The notes under the pieces: model-generated
The model's database searches: none
Told to the model about the DNA's origin: nothing
The model's input: only the letters and a program-made list of their open reading frames with translations
Assembly (NCBI RefSeq): GCF_049243985.1
Contig: NC_135371.1
Span: 1,017,501-1,081,500, forward strand
Origin: Paroedura picta
Lineage: Eukaryota > Chordata > Lepidosauria > Squamata > Gekkonidae
Reading direction: 5' to 3'
DNA length: 64,000 bases
Translations under genes and position numbers: made by a program
In this document: positions 18,395-33,959 of the stretch, piece after piece
How the letters are laid out: each line of letters opens with the position of its first letter
Numbering within the stretch: position 1 is the stretch's first letter

Positions 18395-19265
18395 CTTGCC
18401 GGTCCAGGGGGGGGGAACCTCCCCTGGTTCCTGCTAACCCTGAAAGGGGAGGGGAGGGGAGGCTCCAAAGGGGCGTCCAGCCCACCCCCCCTCTCTCTCC
18501 AGCCTCTGCCGGGCCAGCCTGGCACAGCCCCCGGACCCTGGCCAGCAGAGCAGGGGGGGTGTCCTGTCGGCCGCCCACCAGCAGGTAGAGCTGGGTGATG
18601 CCCCCCCGCCCCCCCCCGCCCGTGTCTCCATCCCAGCCGCGCAGGGGGGAATAGGAGGGGGCAGAGCAGCGCCAGGGGGCCCCGCACTGGGGCAGGCAGC
18701 GGCTGGACTCCCCCCCCCCCAGGGGCCACCTGCGGGCCCAGCCCCAGAGGTCTGACCGCCCCCCCCCTGGGAAGCCTGGGGAGCCGGAGGGGGGCAGGGG
18801 GGACCCCCCACTTTGCCCCCCCCTGCAAAGAGCCCGGCCGGCCTGGGAGGCTTCACGAGAGAGAGAGAGAGGCGCCGTCCTAGAGAGGCTCGTGCGGGGG
18901 GGGGCAGCCCCTCCCCCTCCCCTCCCCTCCCCTCCCCCCCCGCGAGGAGGAGCCTCGGAGTCCGGGAGCGGGAAGGGGAGGGGGGGGGCTCCTGCTGGAA
19001 GGGCGCCGAGGGGAGCGGGTGAGGCTCGGGGGGGCTGCGAAGCAAGACCCAGAGCAGGGAGCGGGGGGGGCTCCTTCCTGGCGTCCCTTTGTGCCCCCCC
19101 CCCCGCGCCCTCTGGCCATGCAGCGCCATGCAGCCCAGCAGGATCCGAATCCGGCTCCTCTGACAAGTGCAGGGCGGAGGGGGAGGGGCTGGGGGGCGGA
19201 GGGGGGACCGCAGGGTCTGGAGCCTCCAAAGCAGAATGGGGGGGGGACGTAGCCAAGCGGCGGGG
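18395..19265. promoter_or_regulatory. CpG island with shared promoter motif
   Basis: Extremely GC-rich. The phrase GCGCCGTCCTAGAGAGGCTC at 18872-18891 is nearly the same as GCGCCCTCCTAGAGAGGCTC near 26390, and later phrases (GGATCCGAA at 19141 and 26573) also match. The two islands therefore look like duplicates. It lies upstream of the exon at 19848 and may serve it, or locus 3. Large open frames on both strands are compositional. Confidence 0.55.
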
Positions 19266-19361
19266 GGGGGCTATGGGGGCATTTGCTTCCCCCATCACGG
19301 GGGGGGGGAGGGAGGCAGGAGCGCCAGTGCCCCTCCCTGCAGGGGATTGGATGCTCTGGGG

Positions 19362-19497
19362 CAGGGGTAGTCAACCTGTGGTCCTCCAGATGTCCATGGA
19401 CTACAATTCTCATGAGCCCCTGCCAGCGAATGCTGGCAGGGGCTCATGGGAATTGTAGTCCATGGACAACTGGAGGACCACAGGTTGACTACCCCTG
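19362..19497. mobile_element. Palindromic hAT MITE (136 bp)
   Basis: It is a near-perfect palindrome that starts CAGGGGTAGTCAACCTGTGG and ends with its complement. It is flanked by an exact 8-bp duplication, CTCTGGGG, at 19354-19361 and 19498-19505. The 8-bp duplication and CAGGGG ends indicate a hAT non-autonomous element. The near identity of the two arms suggests low divergence. Confidence 0.93.
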
Positions 19498-19840
19498 CTC
19501 TGGGGGATTTTTGATGGGGCGACTGCTTATGGGGCAGCCGAAAGGGGGGTCCTTAAGGGATGCCACGAGGATGGATCGGAAATCCGTGTCGGAAGGGATT
19601 GGGGCCAGCAGAAGGTTAACAACCCCAAAGGGCCAGCCTGAGGCCCACTCCTCTTGGCCAGTGAGCCATGCCTCCCCCCCCCCCCCCCCGCGGCAGGGCC
19701 ACGGGCTGCAGGCCTCTGTCAGTTTTTCCAATAATTTCAAAACTTTAAAAAAACAGCATTTTCATCGAGATCTTTGATTTGACGTTTAAAAGAACGGAAA
19801 GTTTTAAACGCAAACTCTGTGGAACGATCCCGATTTCCAG

Positions 19841-20004
19841 GCTCACGATGGCCAAGACGGCCGCGCAGCGCATGAGGGAGTATCGGCAGAGGCGGGCTGC
19901 AGCACGTGCGGCAGGATGCACCAAGGCTCCCCGGGGCCCGGCCCTCACGTCCACGGAGAGGAGCCGATTGCGACGGGCAAGGCTGTGCGCGGAAGCCCAG
20001 AACG
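19841..20004 (+). CDS. Candidate first coding exon, basic protein
   Basis: A TTTCCAG acceptor precedes 19841. ATG at 19848 opens MAKTAAQRMREYRQRR..., an Arg-rich segment of 52 codons, ending at a donor (AACG|GTTAGT) in phase 1. The in-frame sequence upstream is open to another ATG at 19779. The phase would allow joining to the Myb/SANT-related exons at 21.2-22.5 kb, all of which are phase 1. But it lies outside the inverted-repeat-bounded element at 20700, so the join may be fortuitous. I do not recognise the family. Confidence 0.4.
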
Positions 20005-20215
20005 GTTAGTGCACGGGCCCTCCCCGCTCCACAGGGCGCCATGCTGCTTGGGGCCCCTTTTTGGAGACCCCCCTGCTTTTTATGTGGTCTTGCCAGAACC
20101 AGATTTCTGGGGAAGCTCCAGGCTGAATTTCTGGAATTTCTGCAGCCACATTGTCCGTTTCAGGTTTTCCTGCGTGTGTTTTTACTTTGTCCTCTGCCTA
20201 GCGTGCACACCTCTG

Positions 20216-20455
20216 GGTGTCGTGGTTAAGAACAGCGGCCTCTAATCCGGACAACCGGGATGGATTTCCCCCCCCCCTCCTCCTCCAGATGCAACCAGCT
20301 TGGGCCAGTCCAGCTCTCTCAGCCCCACCTCCCTCCCAGGGTACTTGTTGTGGGGACAGGAAAGGGAGGCGGTTGTCAGCTGCCTTGAGATGTCCTCGGG
20401 GAACAAAACGCCAAAAACTAGCTCTTCTCTTCTTCTCTATCAGTATCTTAATATA
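20216..20455 (+). mobile_element. tRNA-derived SINE copy
   Basis: The head is GTCGTGGTTAAGAAC, followed by GGATTTCC as a weak B box and CCCAGGGTACTTGTTGTGG. The tail ends in a CTTCTTCT-like run. Same family as at 47160. Confidence 0.65.
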
Positions 20456-21204
20456 GTCATATAGGCTGATACCTTTTTGACCACTGGAACAGCCCACGTG
20501 GTATCTGTTAGGGGGTTTCTGTGGGGCGTTTGGGGCAGGAAGGGCAGAGAAAGGGGCATCTGTCCCAGGGAGGGGATGGCAAATGCGAATATGTTGGTGG
20601 CTCCTGGCCCTACTGCGTGACTGGGGTCGACCAGGACCACAAAGGCCCAGCCTGGTGGGATACACAGCTGGAAGAGACCCAGGCCCTGTGGGACTCTCAG
20701 GGCAATTCCGCACATCTGCCAACGTTGCTGGATGTCCGCGGCAGCCCGAACCGCTGCAATTTGTAGTGGAACTTTTGATCACCCACATGTTTCCGGCTTC
20801 GCAGGAATTGCCAACCAGGTGCTCTAAGTGTGTGCCACTTCCGCCTGCCTCTGCCCGTCAATCAAACAGAAGAGCCAATGAAACAGAGACCTGCCCTCGT
20901 GGCTCCAAAAAGCCCCTTTCCCTTTAATTTTTTAAAAATCCGAAAATACACGTGGCAACGAATATGTATAAATTCATTGCTTCCCAGAGAACTGTTTTTC
21001 GTGGTAATTTCCCCCAAAAATAAAGTTTCGGATGAAAGACGTACAAGACAGTAACGGCCACAAGAGCAGGAAGGGAGGGCACCCCCCTGTGGCGTTGGCT
21101 GTCAGACCCCTCCCTCGTCCCTCGACATCTCAATGGAGGATCAGTTCATTACTTTTAAAAGTCAAGGGGAGGAACGGATGAACGTGTAAACGTCATTCTG
21201 TGAG

Positions 21205-22458
21205 ATGCATTCTGTCAAAAGGCCGAGGCAGAGGCCCTCTCGGACCTGGTGCCGGCTTTGAAGAGCCTAGAAGAACTCATGGCCAGCACCCACGGCAACA
21301 CGGGGGGGGGGGGGGGAGGGCATACGTTGTCCTCTCCAAGAAAATGCAGGCAAAAGGCTACATGCGCACCTGGGAGCAGGTGCACACGAAACTGAAGATA
21401 ATAAAATTGGATCTTCTCAACAGTGGGGTGGGGTGCCACTGGGGAGTGGGTGAACCCCTTCCACAATAAAATGATGCTGATTTGGGAGGCATCAGGGAAG
21501 CCCCCACTGGAGCAGCACTGGCACATGGGTAAGTGTTTTTCAACTTCTATTTTTAGGCCAAAAAAGGAAAGATCCATAGCCGTCCAACAGCTAGTGGTCT
21601 TGCTTTAACACTGCAGGTGCATGGGGAGACCACTGAACGTGGCTTGGAAATGCACCTTCTCTTGGGTTCGGGGGGTTGGAGAGGGTTTCTGTGATGTTAT
21701 ATGGCGGTAGAGCTTAATAAGCAATGTAATACCCTTGCAGAAACGTGAACTGTGCTACTAGGCAGCCATCAGCCCATTGGAACAAAAAGCAGTTTCCATT
21801 TCAGATGTGCCGTCTCCCCTTATGTGCCCCTCCATGGAACAAAGTTGCAACTCCATAGTGACATGCCTCTAGGGCAAAACATGTTTCATGATTCATGACT
21901 GTGAGGTTTAGGCCACTCCACATGATGCCCTCCTTTACCTCCTCAGCTACACGGTCTCCGGTGAAAACGGGGTCCCTGCCCACGCCCACAGCAGAGGGGG
22001 AGATGGAGGGGCAGCCTTCTACCTCCGAAGCAGCAACACGTAAGAGAACGCCTCCTCTGTGGTCATCAGTGACATGATAACGCTTGCAATCCACATGTCC
22101 CAACAAAGCTTGTGGTGACTTCCAATGTTTAACCATTTAACAGCGCAAGCAATGCTGGCCAGGATCCGGGAGCTGGAAGGGGGCCTGGAAGACTGCAAGA
22201 CGTCCTGTAAGATGGCGGCTAGGACTGCTCGTGCCCCCCCCCAACCTCAAAGTCCCCACCACCTTGATGTCAATACATCAAGAAGGTTTTGGATCTTTGA
22301 TCTTTTCCCCTTTCTTTCTCTCAACAGTGAAGCAAATGAAAGAACAGATGAAGGCGAGCCAAGCCTGGCAGAAGAGGGCAATGAAGATGCTGCGGAGGAT
22401 AGACAGGCAGCTCCAAGAGCTGCGTGGGGGGAGGGAAAGGAGGGGGAGGAAAGGGTAA
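21205..22458 (+). pseudogene. Myb/SANT-like (trihelix) gene inside the transposon
   Basis: Inferred exons are about 21205-21528 (Myb/SANT), 21947-22039, 22144-22206 and 22328-22458. All internal boundaries have AG/GT and agree in phase 1. The first shows AEALSDLVPALKSLEELMAS, then AYVVLSKKMQAKGYMRTWEQ and KLKIIK, the third helix pattern (GY-x-RT-x-EQ-x-KLK) of Myb/SANT-like DNA-binding domains. Within it the frame shifts twice, at a G15 tract (21302-21316) and a G-rich run near 21425-21437, so it is decayed or miscalled. The later exons encode an acidic/Ser linker, then LARIRELEGGLEDC and KQMKEQMKASQAWQ, a helical C-terminus, ending at TAA 22456. A poly(A) signal follows. Confidence 0.6.
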
Positions 22459-22570
22459 AGGGAAGCGGGAGGGAAAAGGAACCTTATAGCTTTTTGGCTG
22501 ACCTATTTGGGGCTTTCTGGGAGGGGGGGAACTTGGGTGTTAAAAATGTTCAAAGCTTTGTATTAAGTTC

Positions 22571-22576
22571 AATAAA
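22571..22576 (+). terminator. Poly(A) signal AATAAA for the Myb/SANT-like gene
   Basis: It lies 113 bases past the stop at 22458, followed by T-rich sequence. Position and strand fit the + gene. Confidence 0.6.
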
Positions 22577-22786
22577 ATTGTTAATGTTTGAGAAAAAATG
22601 TCTCCACTCTCTGTTCCTTCCATTCGTTATCCTTCTGCCACCCCTCCCCCCCCCACGATCCCACAGGCTGCATCTCTGCCTATCATTTGGCCCCCTTGAT
22701 GGGACACCACGCAACCCTAGACCCTCCCCAAGCCCAAGGGAAATGAGGAACACGAGAGGCAGCATCCAAAGCAACAGTCACATTCA

Positions 22787-22906
22787 TTTATTACAGAATG
22801 ACAGGAGGTCTGGGCATCTAGTGCCAGCTAGGTTGGGGAGCAGGCTGACCTGGGCTTCACCTGCCTCTTTCCCTGGGCCCGTCTACGCCTGGTTCGTGTT
22901 GCCATA
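22787..22906 (-). pseudogene. Terminal exon of a convergent minus-strand gene
   Basis: On minus, a strong pyrimidine tract and CAG at 22909-22907 precede an exon reading MATRTRRRRAQGKRQVKPR... to a stop at 22828-22830. AATAAA at 22792-22787 follows 36 bases later. This tail-to-tail pairing with the Myb-like gene is the arrangement expected for the second gene of a Harbinger element, but no transposase motif is visible in what is left. Confidence 0.4.
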
Positions 22907-23424
22907 CTGAAGGAAGGAGTGGGTGGGGGGTGGAGGGAGGTCAGGTTTACATTTATTTGTGGAGGGTTTGCACTTTGCCTCCCTCTCTGGGCTGCATGAC
23001 CACAACTGCACATGAGACCACAACTGCACATGTCTTTTGCTGATGTGTTGCAGGTGGTTCTCAGAAGTCAATCACTTTTTTGGGGGGAGGGGGGAATCCA
23101 CTTTTTGCAATTACCTGAGTAGGGCTACAACGAAGCGAATGTTGGAGTGTTACAGTCTGTGTACATCATGCGGAATGTCAAAAATGTAGCGCTTGACAAC
23201 AGCTACAATTCAGCAACATTAGAGCTGTGCGGAATGGCCCTCAGAGTTATAGAACTGGAGTACGCTGCCTTTTTATTCTTGTGGTTTTACTGTTTGGGGG
23301 ATTTCCTTGAAAAGCGCCACGAGCAGGCAGGGTCCGGGAGTGGCAGTTAATGAATGCGAATATAAATAAATAAAACTGGGACATTCCACCAGACCTGGGG
23401 CTGAGGGCAGGACACAGAGAAGCT

Positions 23425-23451
23425 GCCCCCCCCCCGCCCGCCCGCCCTGCA
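23425..23451. repeat. CCCG-rich simple sequence
   Basis: C homopolymer followed by three to four CGCC units. Confidence 0.7.
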
Positions 23452-24236
23452 GAGTCCCCTCTGCCTCCCAGAATTAGGTCTGCTGAGACGGGGTCTTAGT
23501 GTTGGTTGCCATGGCTGTATCGTTTGATATGTCCCGTGTGGAGAGGCTATTAGTTGATGAGATGTATGACGTATCCCACCCCGAGCCGGGATGCAGAGAG
23601 GGGAGGGACCCCTGTAATATGGCGGGTTCAAAGGACACACGTGGAGTCAAACAGTGAGAGATCCAATCCAGTCTCTTGAACTGTGTCCTGAATCCAGTCG
23701 GGAGAGAAATGTGGGTGGCGCATAATGGGCTTCCCTCCAGCCTCTTTCTTTCTCTCCCTCCCAGGAAGGAGTGGGACGCTCTCGACCTCCCCCCCTCGGC
23801 GTGCTGAAAGAAAAAGAGCCCCCCAGCAGCAGGCAGCTCAGGTGCGGAGAAGTACAACTGGGGAGGGATGGAGCCGACAGTGGGGGGCTCCAGTTGTCAC
23901 GCGCATGGGATCGGGATCCTTCTCATGAATTCCACAGGGAAGGCAGAAACATGGTCGCCCCCCCCCCAATTTTTACAGAAAAACAAGACAATTAGAATAT
24001 TGTCTAATTGTGATTCACCCAGCTCCAAATGTCTCTGTAACAATGCTGAATTTCCCAGGGAACACTATTTCGTTCTTTATCGTCTGGGCATCTCTGGCCT
24101 CTTCACGAAAGGCGGCTAGACCCCTGCGAGGGAGGACAGCTCTTTTAGCCCCTGGGAGGGCTGCACAGAGTGGGGGGGGATGTCCCCACGGGGATCTTCT
24201 CACCACCGAGTTGTGGTGCTCTTTCCTGGGACGTAA

Positions 24237-24521
<285 letters not shown>

Positions 24522-24660
24522 TAATGGTCACCCATTCCCAAATGACCCAGTAACGTCCTCTGTCTCACCCCTATGTGTTTCTGGAGGGCCAGCCAATCTG
24601 GCTTGAATCCATAAGCACCTAGAAGAAGTCGAATTTTGTGGGTTTTCCCCTGATAAACAG

Positions 24661-24744
24661 GAACGCCGATTCTCAAGCCTGACCTGATAGCCTGGCTGGA
24701 AGAAGAGGAGGGCCTGTTTCTCCTGGGCTGCGATAGATTGGCAG
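24661..24744 (+). CDS. Locus 3 KRAB-B exon
   Basis: 84 bp, phase 1 to 1, encodes TPILKPDLIAWLEEEEGLFL. The acceptor is TAAACAG and the donor GCAG|GTAGCG. Confidence 0.75.
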
Positions 24745-25109
24745 GTAGCGGCTTAGAAATCTGTCTGGAGAAGGCGTATCGCATGCGCCCCCTTGGAAGG
24801 GGTGGGGGATTTCTGTGGGCTTGTTTATCCTCAGAGTCTGCCCATCTCCCAATACAGGTGCTCTGAGTGTGCCCAAAGGGGCCTGCTGTCCTCTCATTGC
24901 TGCCTCTTTGCAACACTCCCCCCCCCCTCGGACTGAGCTATAAAGGCTGAGAGAACCCCACTCTGAAACCATAGCTAGGCAAGGAAGCCTTGGTGGCCAA
25001 AGCTCATGCCCAGCAAACCTTGTTAGTCTTTTAGGGGCAACTAGATTCAAAATTAGGTCTTTGTGGCAAGTGTCGTACCTTCACAGCAGGTACCCCTTTC
25101 TGTCTGCAG

Positions 25110-25600
25110 GAGACGTGAGGCAGTCAGCAAGCGAGGAAGAACAACACCGAGGGATGGGAGAAGAGGAGACATCTCCGGATGCAGAAGAGAAGTTTGAATA
25201 TTTGGATACACCAAGGAAGGAGGAAGGGAAACAGCCCCCACCAGGGAGGAATCATTCCTGTCTTTCTCAGGGGGGTGACTCTCTCCGGGAAACAATATCG
25301 CAAGGAGGCAACAGGACTGATTGTGCTACACGCAGGGAAAACTCCAGTGAAATGTCCGCTATTCAGATTCAAAGACTTCTTATTTTATTTATTTATTCAA
25401 CTTAGAATCCTAAATGCCGGGAGCGTGAGACGTATTTCAGTGAGAGCCCCAGGGTTACTTCCCATCTAAGAGTCCATACTGGGGAGAAACCGTAGCAATG
25501 CCTGGAGTGTGGAAAGGGTTTTGGTCAGAATTCACACCTTCATGTTCATCAGATAATTCACACAGGGGAGAAACCATAGAAATGCTTTCAGAAATGTTCG
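25110..25600 (+). pseudogene. Locus 3 finger-exon remnant
   Basis: It opens in frame with KRAB-B for 98 codons, then stops in a T-rich insertion (25376-25405) absent from locus 4. Finger remains are CREREYTF-like at 25417, then [19 protein letters not shown] at about 25496. The ordinary start of finger 1 is lost. Confidence 0.8.
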
Positions 25601-25649
25601 TAGACCTAATTTTTATTTGTGCATTTTTTGTACCTGTAAGATTACCTTC

Positions 25650-25830
25650 AATAAACACTTGCCTAATACAAAGAGCATGTTTTATATTTTAAATATTTTA
25701 AATAAAATCATTATTTCTACGAAGTTCACTGTTTGCTCTCCTGACATAAGATCTGAAGTCTGGCCTCAAATATTGCATTGAGCTGGAGGAGAGAAGACCC
25801 TCCGAAGGTTTCCCTCATGGGTGACTCTGC
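25650..25830 (+). other. 3' flank duplicated in locus 4
   Basis: AATAAA at 25650 and 25701. The phrase GCCTAATACAAAGAGCATGT at 25661 recurs at 32718, and the similarity continues about 150 bases in both. The tandem duplication therefore reached past the finger exon. Confidence 0.7.
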
Positions 25831-26029
25831 TTCAATTAGTGTTCTTAGCAGACTGAATTGAAACGACGGCCCATCGGCAGCCTGGGTCCCGCACACCCGC
25901 AGAAGCGTCTCTCCCCTTCTGCTCCAGCAGAATCGCTGGGCTCCTTTTGCAGCACCCTCTGCACCCCACTGCGTGCCCCTTTGCTGTGGGGCAGCATCAT
26001 TTGTTTCCATGGGGATAAGAAGAAAAGTC

Positions 26030-26165
26030 CTAGAGATGGGCGGGTGCCCCCTCCCTCCCAAGCAGCCCTTCTCTCCGGGGGGGGGGGAGTGATCCCTGCA
26101 GTCTGCAGAGGGGCTGTCATTCCGGGGGATCCCCAGGCCCCGCCTGGAGGTTGGGAACCACATCC
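26030..26165. repeat. Dispersed repeat copy
   Basis: CATTCCGGGGGATCCCCAGG near 26119 matches the tandem units at 45200-45500 and the copy at 5030. Confidence 0.5.
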
Positions 26166-26179
26166 AACCCCCCCCATGA

Positions 26180-26700
26180 TTACCCGAGGGGTTTTCCTGG
26201 CCAAACGCCTCCCTCCCCTCGGCCCGGGGGTCTCCTCGCCCCGCAAGGACCACAGGTGCGATGAGCAAGCCCCTTTTGGGGGGGTCCCAATTCCTGGGCG
26301 GGGGTCTGCCCCCCCCGGGGACCCCCCCACCCACACCTTGGCGAAGGGAGAGGGGCGGTGGGCCCGCGAGGGTTAAAGGCAGCGAGACGCGCCCTCCTAG
26401 AGAGGCTCCCGTGGGGGGGGGCGCTCCTCCTCCGCCCTCGGTGCCCGGTGAGTCTTTGCAGGGGGGGCGTCAAGGTGGGTGGGGGGCTGCGATGCAGAGA
26501 GCTCGGAGGGGGAGGGGGAGCCCCGTCCCCTTGAGGTGCCCCCCCTCCGCGCCCCCTGCTTCCTGCGGGCGGGATCCGAACCCAGAACCCCGGGAGGCTG
26601 GCGGGGGGGGCTGGCGGGGGGCGGCTTGGGCGGCTTCCGCACGGTCCCTGGTGGCTTCTCCACCCACGCCAGATTAGGGGGAAGATGGATTTTGCGGGGG
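26180..26700. promoter_or_regulatory. CpG island, probable promoter of locus 4
   Basis: It is GC- and CpG-rich, with the CCTCCTAGAGAGGCTC motif at 26392-26407 shared with the 18.9 kb island. It is 1.2 kb upstream of the first coding exon of locus 4. The start site is not determinable by eye. Confidence 0.6.
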
Positions 26701-26839
26701 GGGGGGTTCTATTTGAATTCTCCCCCATGGCAGCTGTTTTTCCTGCGGGGGGGCAGTTTTGTGTCCCATCCGTCCCCCCCTTGGCACTTTAGTGTCTCCC
26801 TATAGCAAGCCGTCTCTGGGGCAATGCCAGCCATGGTGG

Positions 26840-27075
26840 GGCCGCAGGGAAGAGCAGCAGCCTCTAATCTGGACAGCCAAATTTAATCCCCCCCCTCCTC
26901 CTTCACACGCAGCCAGCTGGGACACCTTAGGCCAGTCCCAGTTCTCTCAGAGCTCTCTCAGCCTCCCAGGGTGTCAGTTGTGGGGAGAGGAAGGGAAAGG
27001 CGACGGGAAGCTGCTTGGAGACTCTTTGGGGTAATAAAAAGTGTGGTGCAACAAAATCCCATTTCTTCTCTTATT
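26840..27075 (+). mobile_element. tRNA-derived SINE copy
   Basis: The head is GAGCAGCAGCCTCTAATC. The middle has CTCCCAGGGTGTCAGTTGTG, and the tail is GGAGACTCTTTGGGGTAATA. It lies between the CpG island and the first coding exon of locus 4. Confidence 0.65.
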
Positions 27076-27712
27076 GGTATAGAATTGATGTTTTTTCAAG
27101 CACTGGAGCAGCCCCTGTGGAATCCGTGGGGTGAGGGGCTGGGGCAGGGGAATGCAGGGAGACAAGAGCTGATGGAGCGGACGGGACTCCTGTGAGCTCT
27201 TGTCTTCTCTTGAGCTCTTTTTTCAGGCAAGGATTCTGGGAAGGTCTTCTTGAGGCTGCAGGTGGTGGGAAAAAAATGTAGAGCTTTTCCTGTGCTAAAG
27301 TTACCCTCCTGCAGAAAAGCCTCAAGGATAGGCCAGGCAGAGAGTGACAGAATGGTTTCCCTGCTGGGCTACTTTTCTGTGTGTGGGGAGAGTTGCCTTT
27401 TGGACTGGCATCTCCCACCTGCCACCTGGAGTCAGGCACGCCATCCCCTCAGGGCCCTCCCATTCATTCTTGCAAAAGGGTGGGGAAAGGGACCCCTCCC
27501 CCAGGAAGAAATTGGCAGAGGCTGCCAGGGAGCAGGTGGAGGGCAGGAAGGGGTGGAGGGCAAAGGGGGGCAGAACCGGCTCCACACAGAATGGGGGGGG
27601 GGGGAACGTGGGGCTGGAGAGATCCAATCCAGTCTCTTGAACTGTGCCCAGAATGGAATTCAGTCTGGAGTGAGGGGCTGTGTGGAGCAAAGAGGGCCAC
27701 CCACCACCCGCC

Positions 27713-27818
<106 letters not shown>

Positions 27819-27828
27819 TCTCCTGCAG

Positions 27829-27899
27829 GCAGGAGTGGGAAGACGCCCGGGAGCCCTCTGAGACCCTCTCCTCTGTGTGCCAAAGAGGGGAGAGCCGCC

Positions 27900-27914
<15 letters not shown>
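27829..27914 (+). CDS. Locus 4 first coding exon
   Basis: The acceptor CTCCTGCAG sits after the (TTTC)n tract. The last 15 bases code for MQPAQ and end in CTCAG|GTATTG, phase 0. The homologous exon of locus 3 (23767-23841) lacks this ATG. Confidence 0.7.
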
Positions 27915-32170
<4,256 letters not shown>

Positions 32171-33040
32171 TTATACTGATGAATGTTTATGCATTACCTA
32201 TTTTCATAATCTCTGTTAAATTCAATTCCTCGTTAAGAATTGTACCAAAAGTTCAAAACCATCTCTCATTCTGGACGTTACATTAGTATAACTGAAGAAA
32301 CAGGAGAGTTATTGCTCTGGAATTATGAAGAACTCTTGTCTTTTGTCTTTGAGAAATGAATGGCAGCTATCAAGATTTACTCTTGTCTACCTTTGTTTGC
32401 ACTATCCTTTTTTTTTCATTTGGAGTAAAATCCCACATTCAAGCTCAAAAGATCTTTCTCTTCCTCTGTCACCTCTCTCAAAAGGGCTGTGTGAGGGTCG
32501 AATGAGGCCTCTACTGGTTGCTTCCAGGCAGAAAAGACCTTACATAGAATGAGCATCTCGCATGAGCCTGGCTCCCCGTTGTGTGTAATGTTCTTCCGAT
32601 GAACTTAAAAAACTAACTCACCTAAATCTTAGAGAACTGTAGAGCTTGTGTTCTTAGCTCAGTTTGAGAGAAGTTAGTAGCTGATTTTTTTATTGTGTGT
32701 GTTCATCGGATTATTGCCTAATACAAAGAGCATGTTTTACTCCAAATATAAAATTATTATCTCTAAGAAGTTCACTCTTTGTTCTACTGTGTCATAACCT
32801 GAAGTCTGTCCTCGGGCATTTCATTGGAGAGGGAGGGGTAAGTCTCTCAGAAAGGTTGTCCAGTGAAACCTCCAATTGAGTTTCCATTCTCATTGCATTC
32901 CAGCTCCCGTAAAATGTATCCAAGTATTTGAATAGTGTGGTATAAGCACAGGCGAGAGAAACAACCTCCCCCTCTCCCAATTTGACTGGTGATTGCAGTA
33001 TATTGTTTGCCATCCCATAGGCATGCACTGAACATCTCAC
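32171..33040 (+). other. 3' UTR or flank of locus 4
   Basis: Positions about 32700-32870 match the locus 3 flank at 25650-25830. No gene is seen. A usable poly(A) signal is not obvious before the AATAAA near 33050. Confidence 0.5.
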
Positions 33041-33449
33041 TGTTTAAAAAAATAAATTTTATTCATTATTATCAAATAATAAAGACAAGTAATATTGATA
33101 ATATAAAAATAATAAAACCCCTAAAGCTTTAAAAGTTTATCCTTTTGGCTTCTTACTAATAACAAGACATTCATTTTTGTTCAAATTTGCTTTGCATTGT
33201 GACATTTGACCCAAACCATTTAAGATTCCACTCTCAGTGAATCTGGAAGATTTGTCAACATAAGTGCAATATCTTAATCTTAGCATTATTACTTATTGCA
33301 AACAAAAAACATCCCATGCTAAATCGGCTGACAAAAGCAGAAAGGAAACAACCCTGTTTATACAGAACATTCTCCAGAAGCCGGCCCTTGATCATTCTTC
33401 TGGCCTGAGGGCACTTGAACACTCACAATGCCCGATCTGTAAATTTTCC

Positions 33450-33910
33450 TCTTAAATAAATCATTTTGACATAGCTTATGCCTACCTCCATTCTACTTTC
33501 TCAAATGCTTTCTGAATATCTAAAAATATAAACCCAAGCTTGCAAATGTATCATTATCGTCCGTTTGGGTGACATACATCAGTTTCATAAAAAGGCAGTC
33601 AATACAATTCAAAATAACATTGGTAAGTATATTGGCAATAATTGATGCTCATTTTTAAAAACCATGACTTGAAAGTGAAACCAGTCTCCAAGATCTAGTA
33701 TTCAGAACAACCTTTCCTGGTTTGAATACGACAATTGCCCATTCCAATTTAGGTGGAATATGTTTAATTGAACTGACTCGGAGATGACTCTGGCTAAAGG
33801 TTCTTTAAACTAGTTTTATAAAATGCAGACATTAAACCACCTGGGCTTACAGCCTCCCTCTTTGTTTAATCTCTTTGTAGCAACTACAATCTCATCTACG
33901 GAAAAGGTGC
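33450..33910 (-). mobile_element. L1-type LINE reverse-transcriptase fragment
   Basis: On minus, near 33535-33495, it reads FLDIQKAFEKVEWR, the L1-clade palm motif. Upstream, around 33850-33780, it reads PGGLMSAFYKTSLKNL, matching the L1 PGPDGF-x-FYK region. Frames are broken by shifts and stops. Confidence 0.65.
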
Positions 33911-33959
33911 TTAAAAGTTTTTCAGACCCTGAGCTCCAGGTTGTAATATCTTAGGAGGA

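Larger units (their letters stand above)
20700..23240. mobile_element. Harbinger-like DNA transposon with Myb/SANT gene
   Basis: The left end reads GGGCAATTCCGCACA and the right end, in reverse complement, GGGCCATTCCGCACA. Similarity continues inwards for about 34 bases (GTTGCTG in both). An exact 3-bp TCA duplication flanks it (20697-20699 and 23241-23243). PIF/Harbinger elements make 3-bp duplications and encode a DDE transposase and a Myb-like protein. Here a Myb/SANT-like gene lies on + and a terminal exon of another gene on -, tail to tail. The minus-strand gene has too little room for a transposase, so an internal deletion is likely. Length is 2541 bp. Superfamily assignment is inference from these features. 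Confidence 0.7.

Noticed and set aside
18264-19298. 344-codon minus-strand frame
   Set aside because: Compositional artefact of a GC-rich island; no splice or domain support.
21801-22136. 111-codon minus-strand frame
   Set aside because: Antisense to the Myb-gene exon at 21947-22039; no splice or domain evidence.
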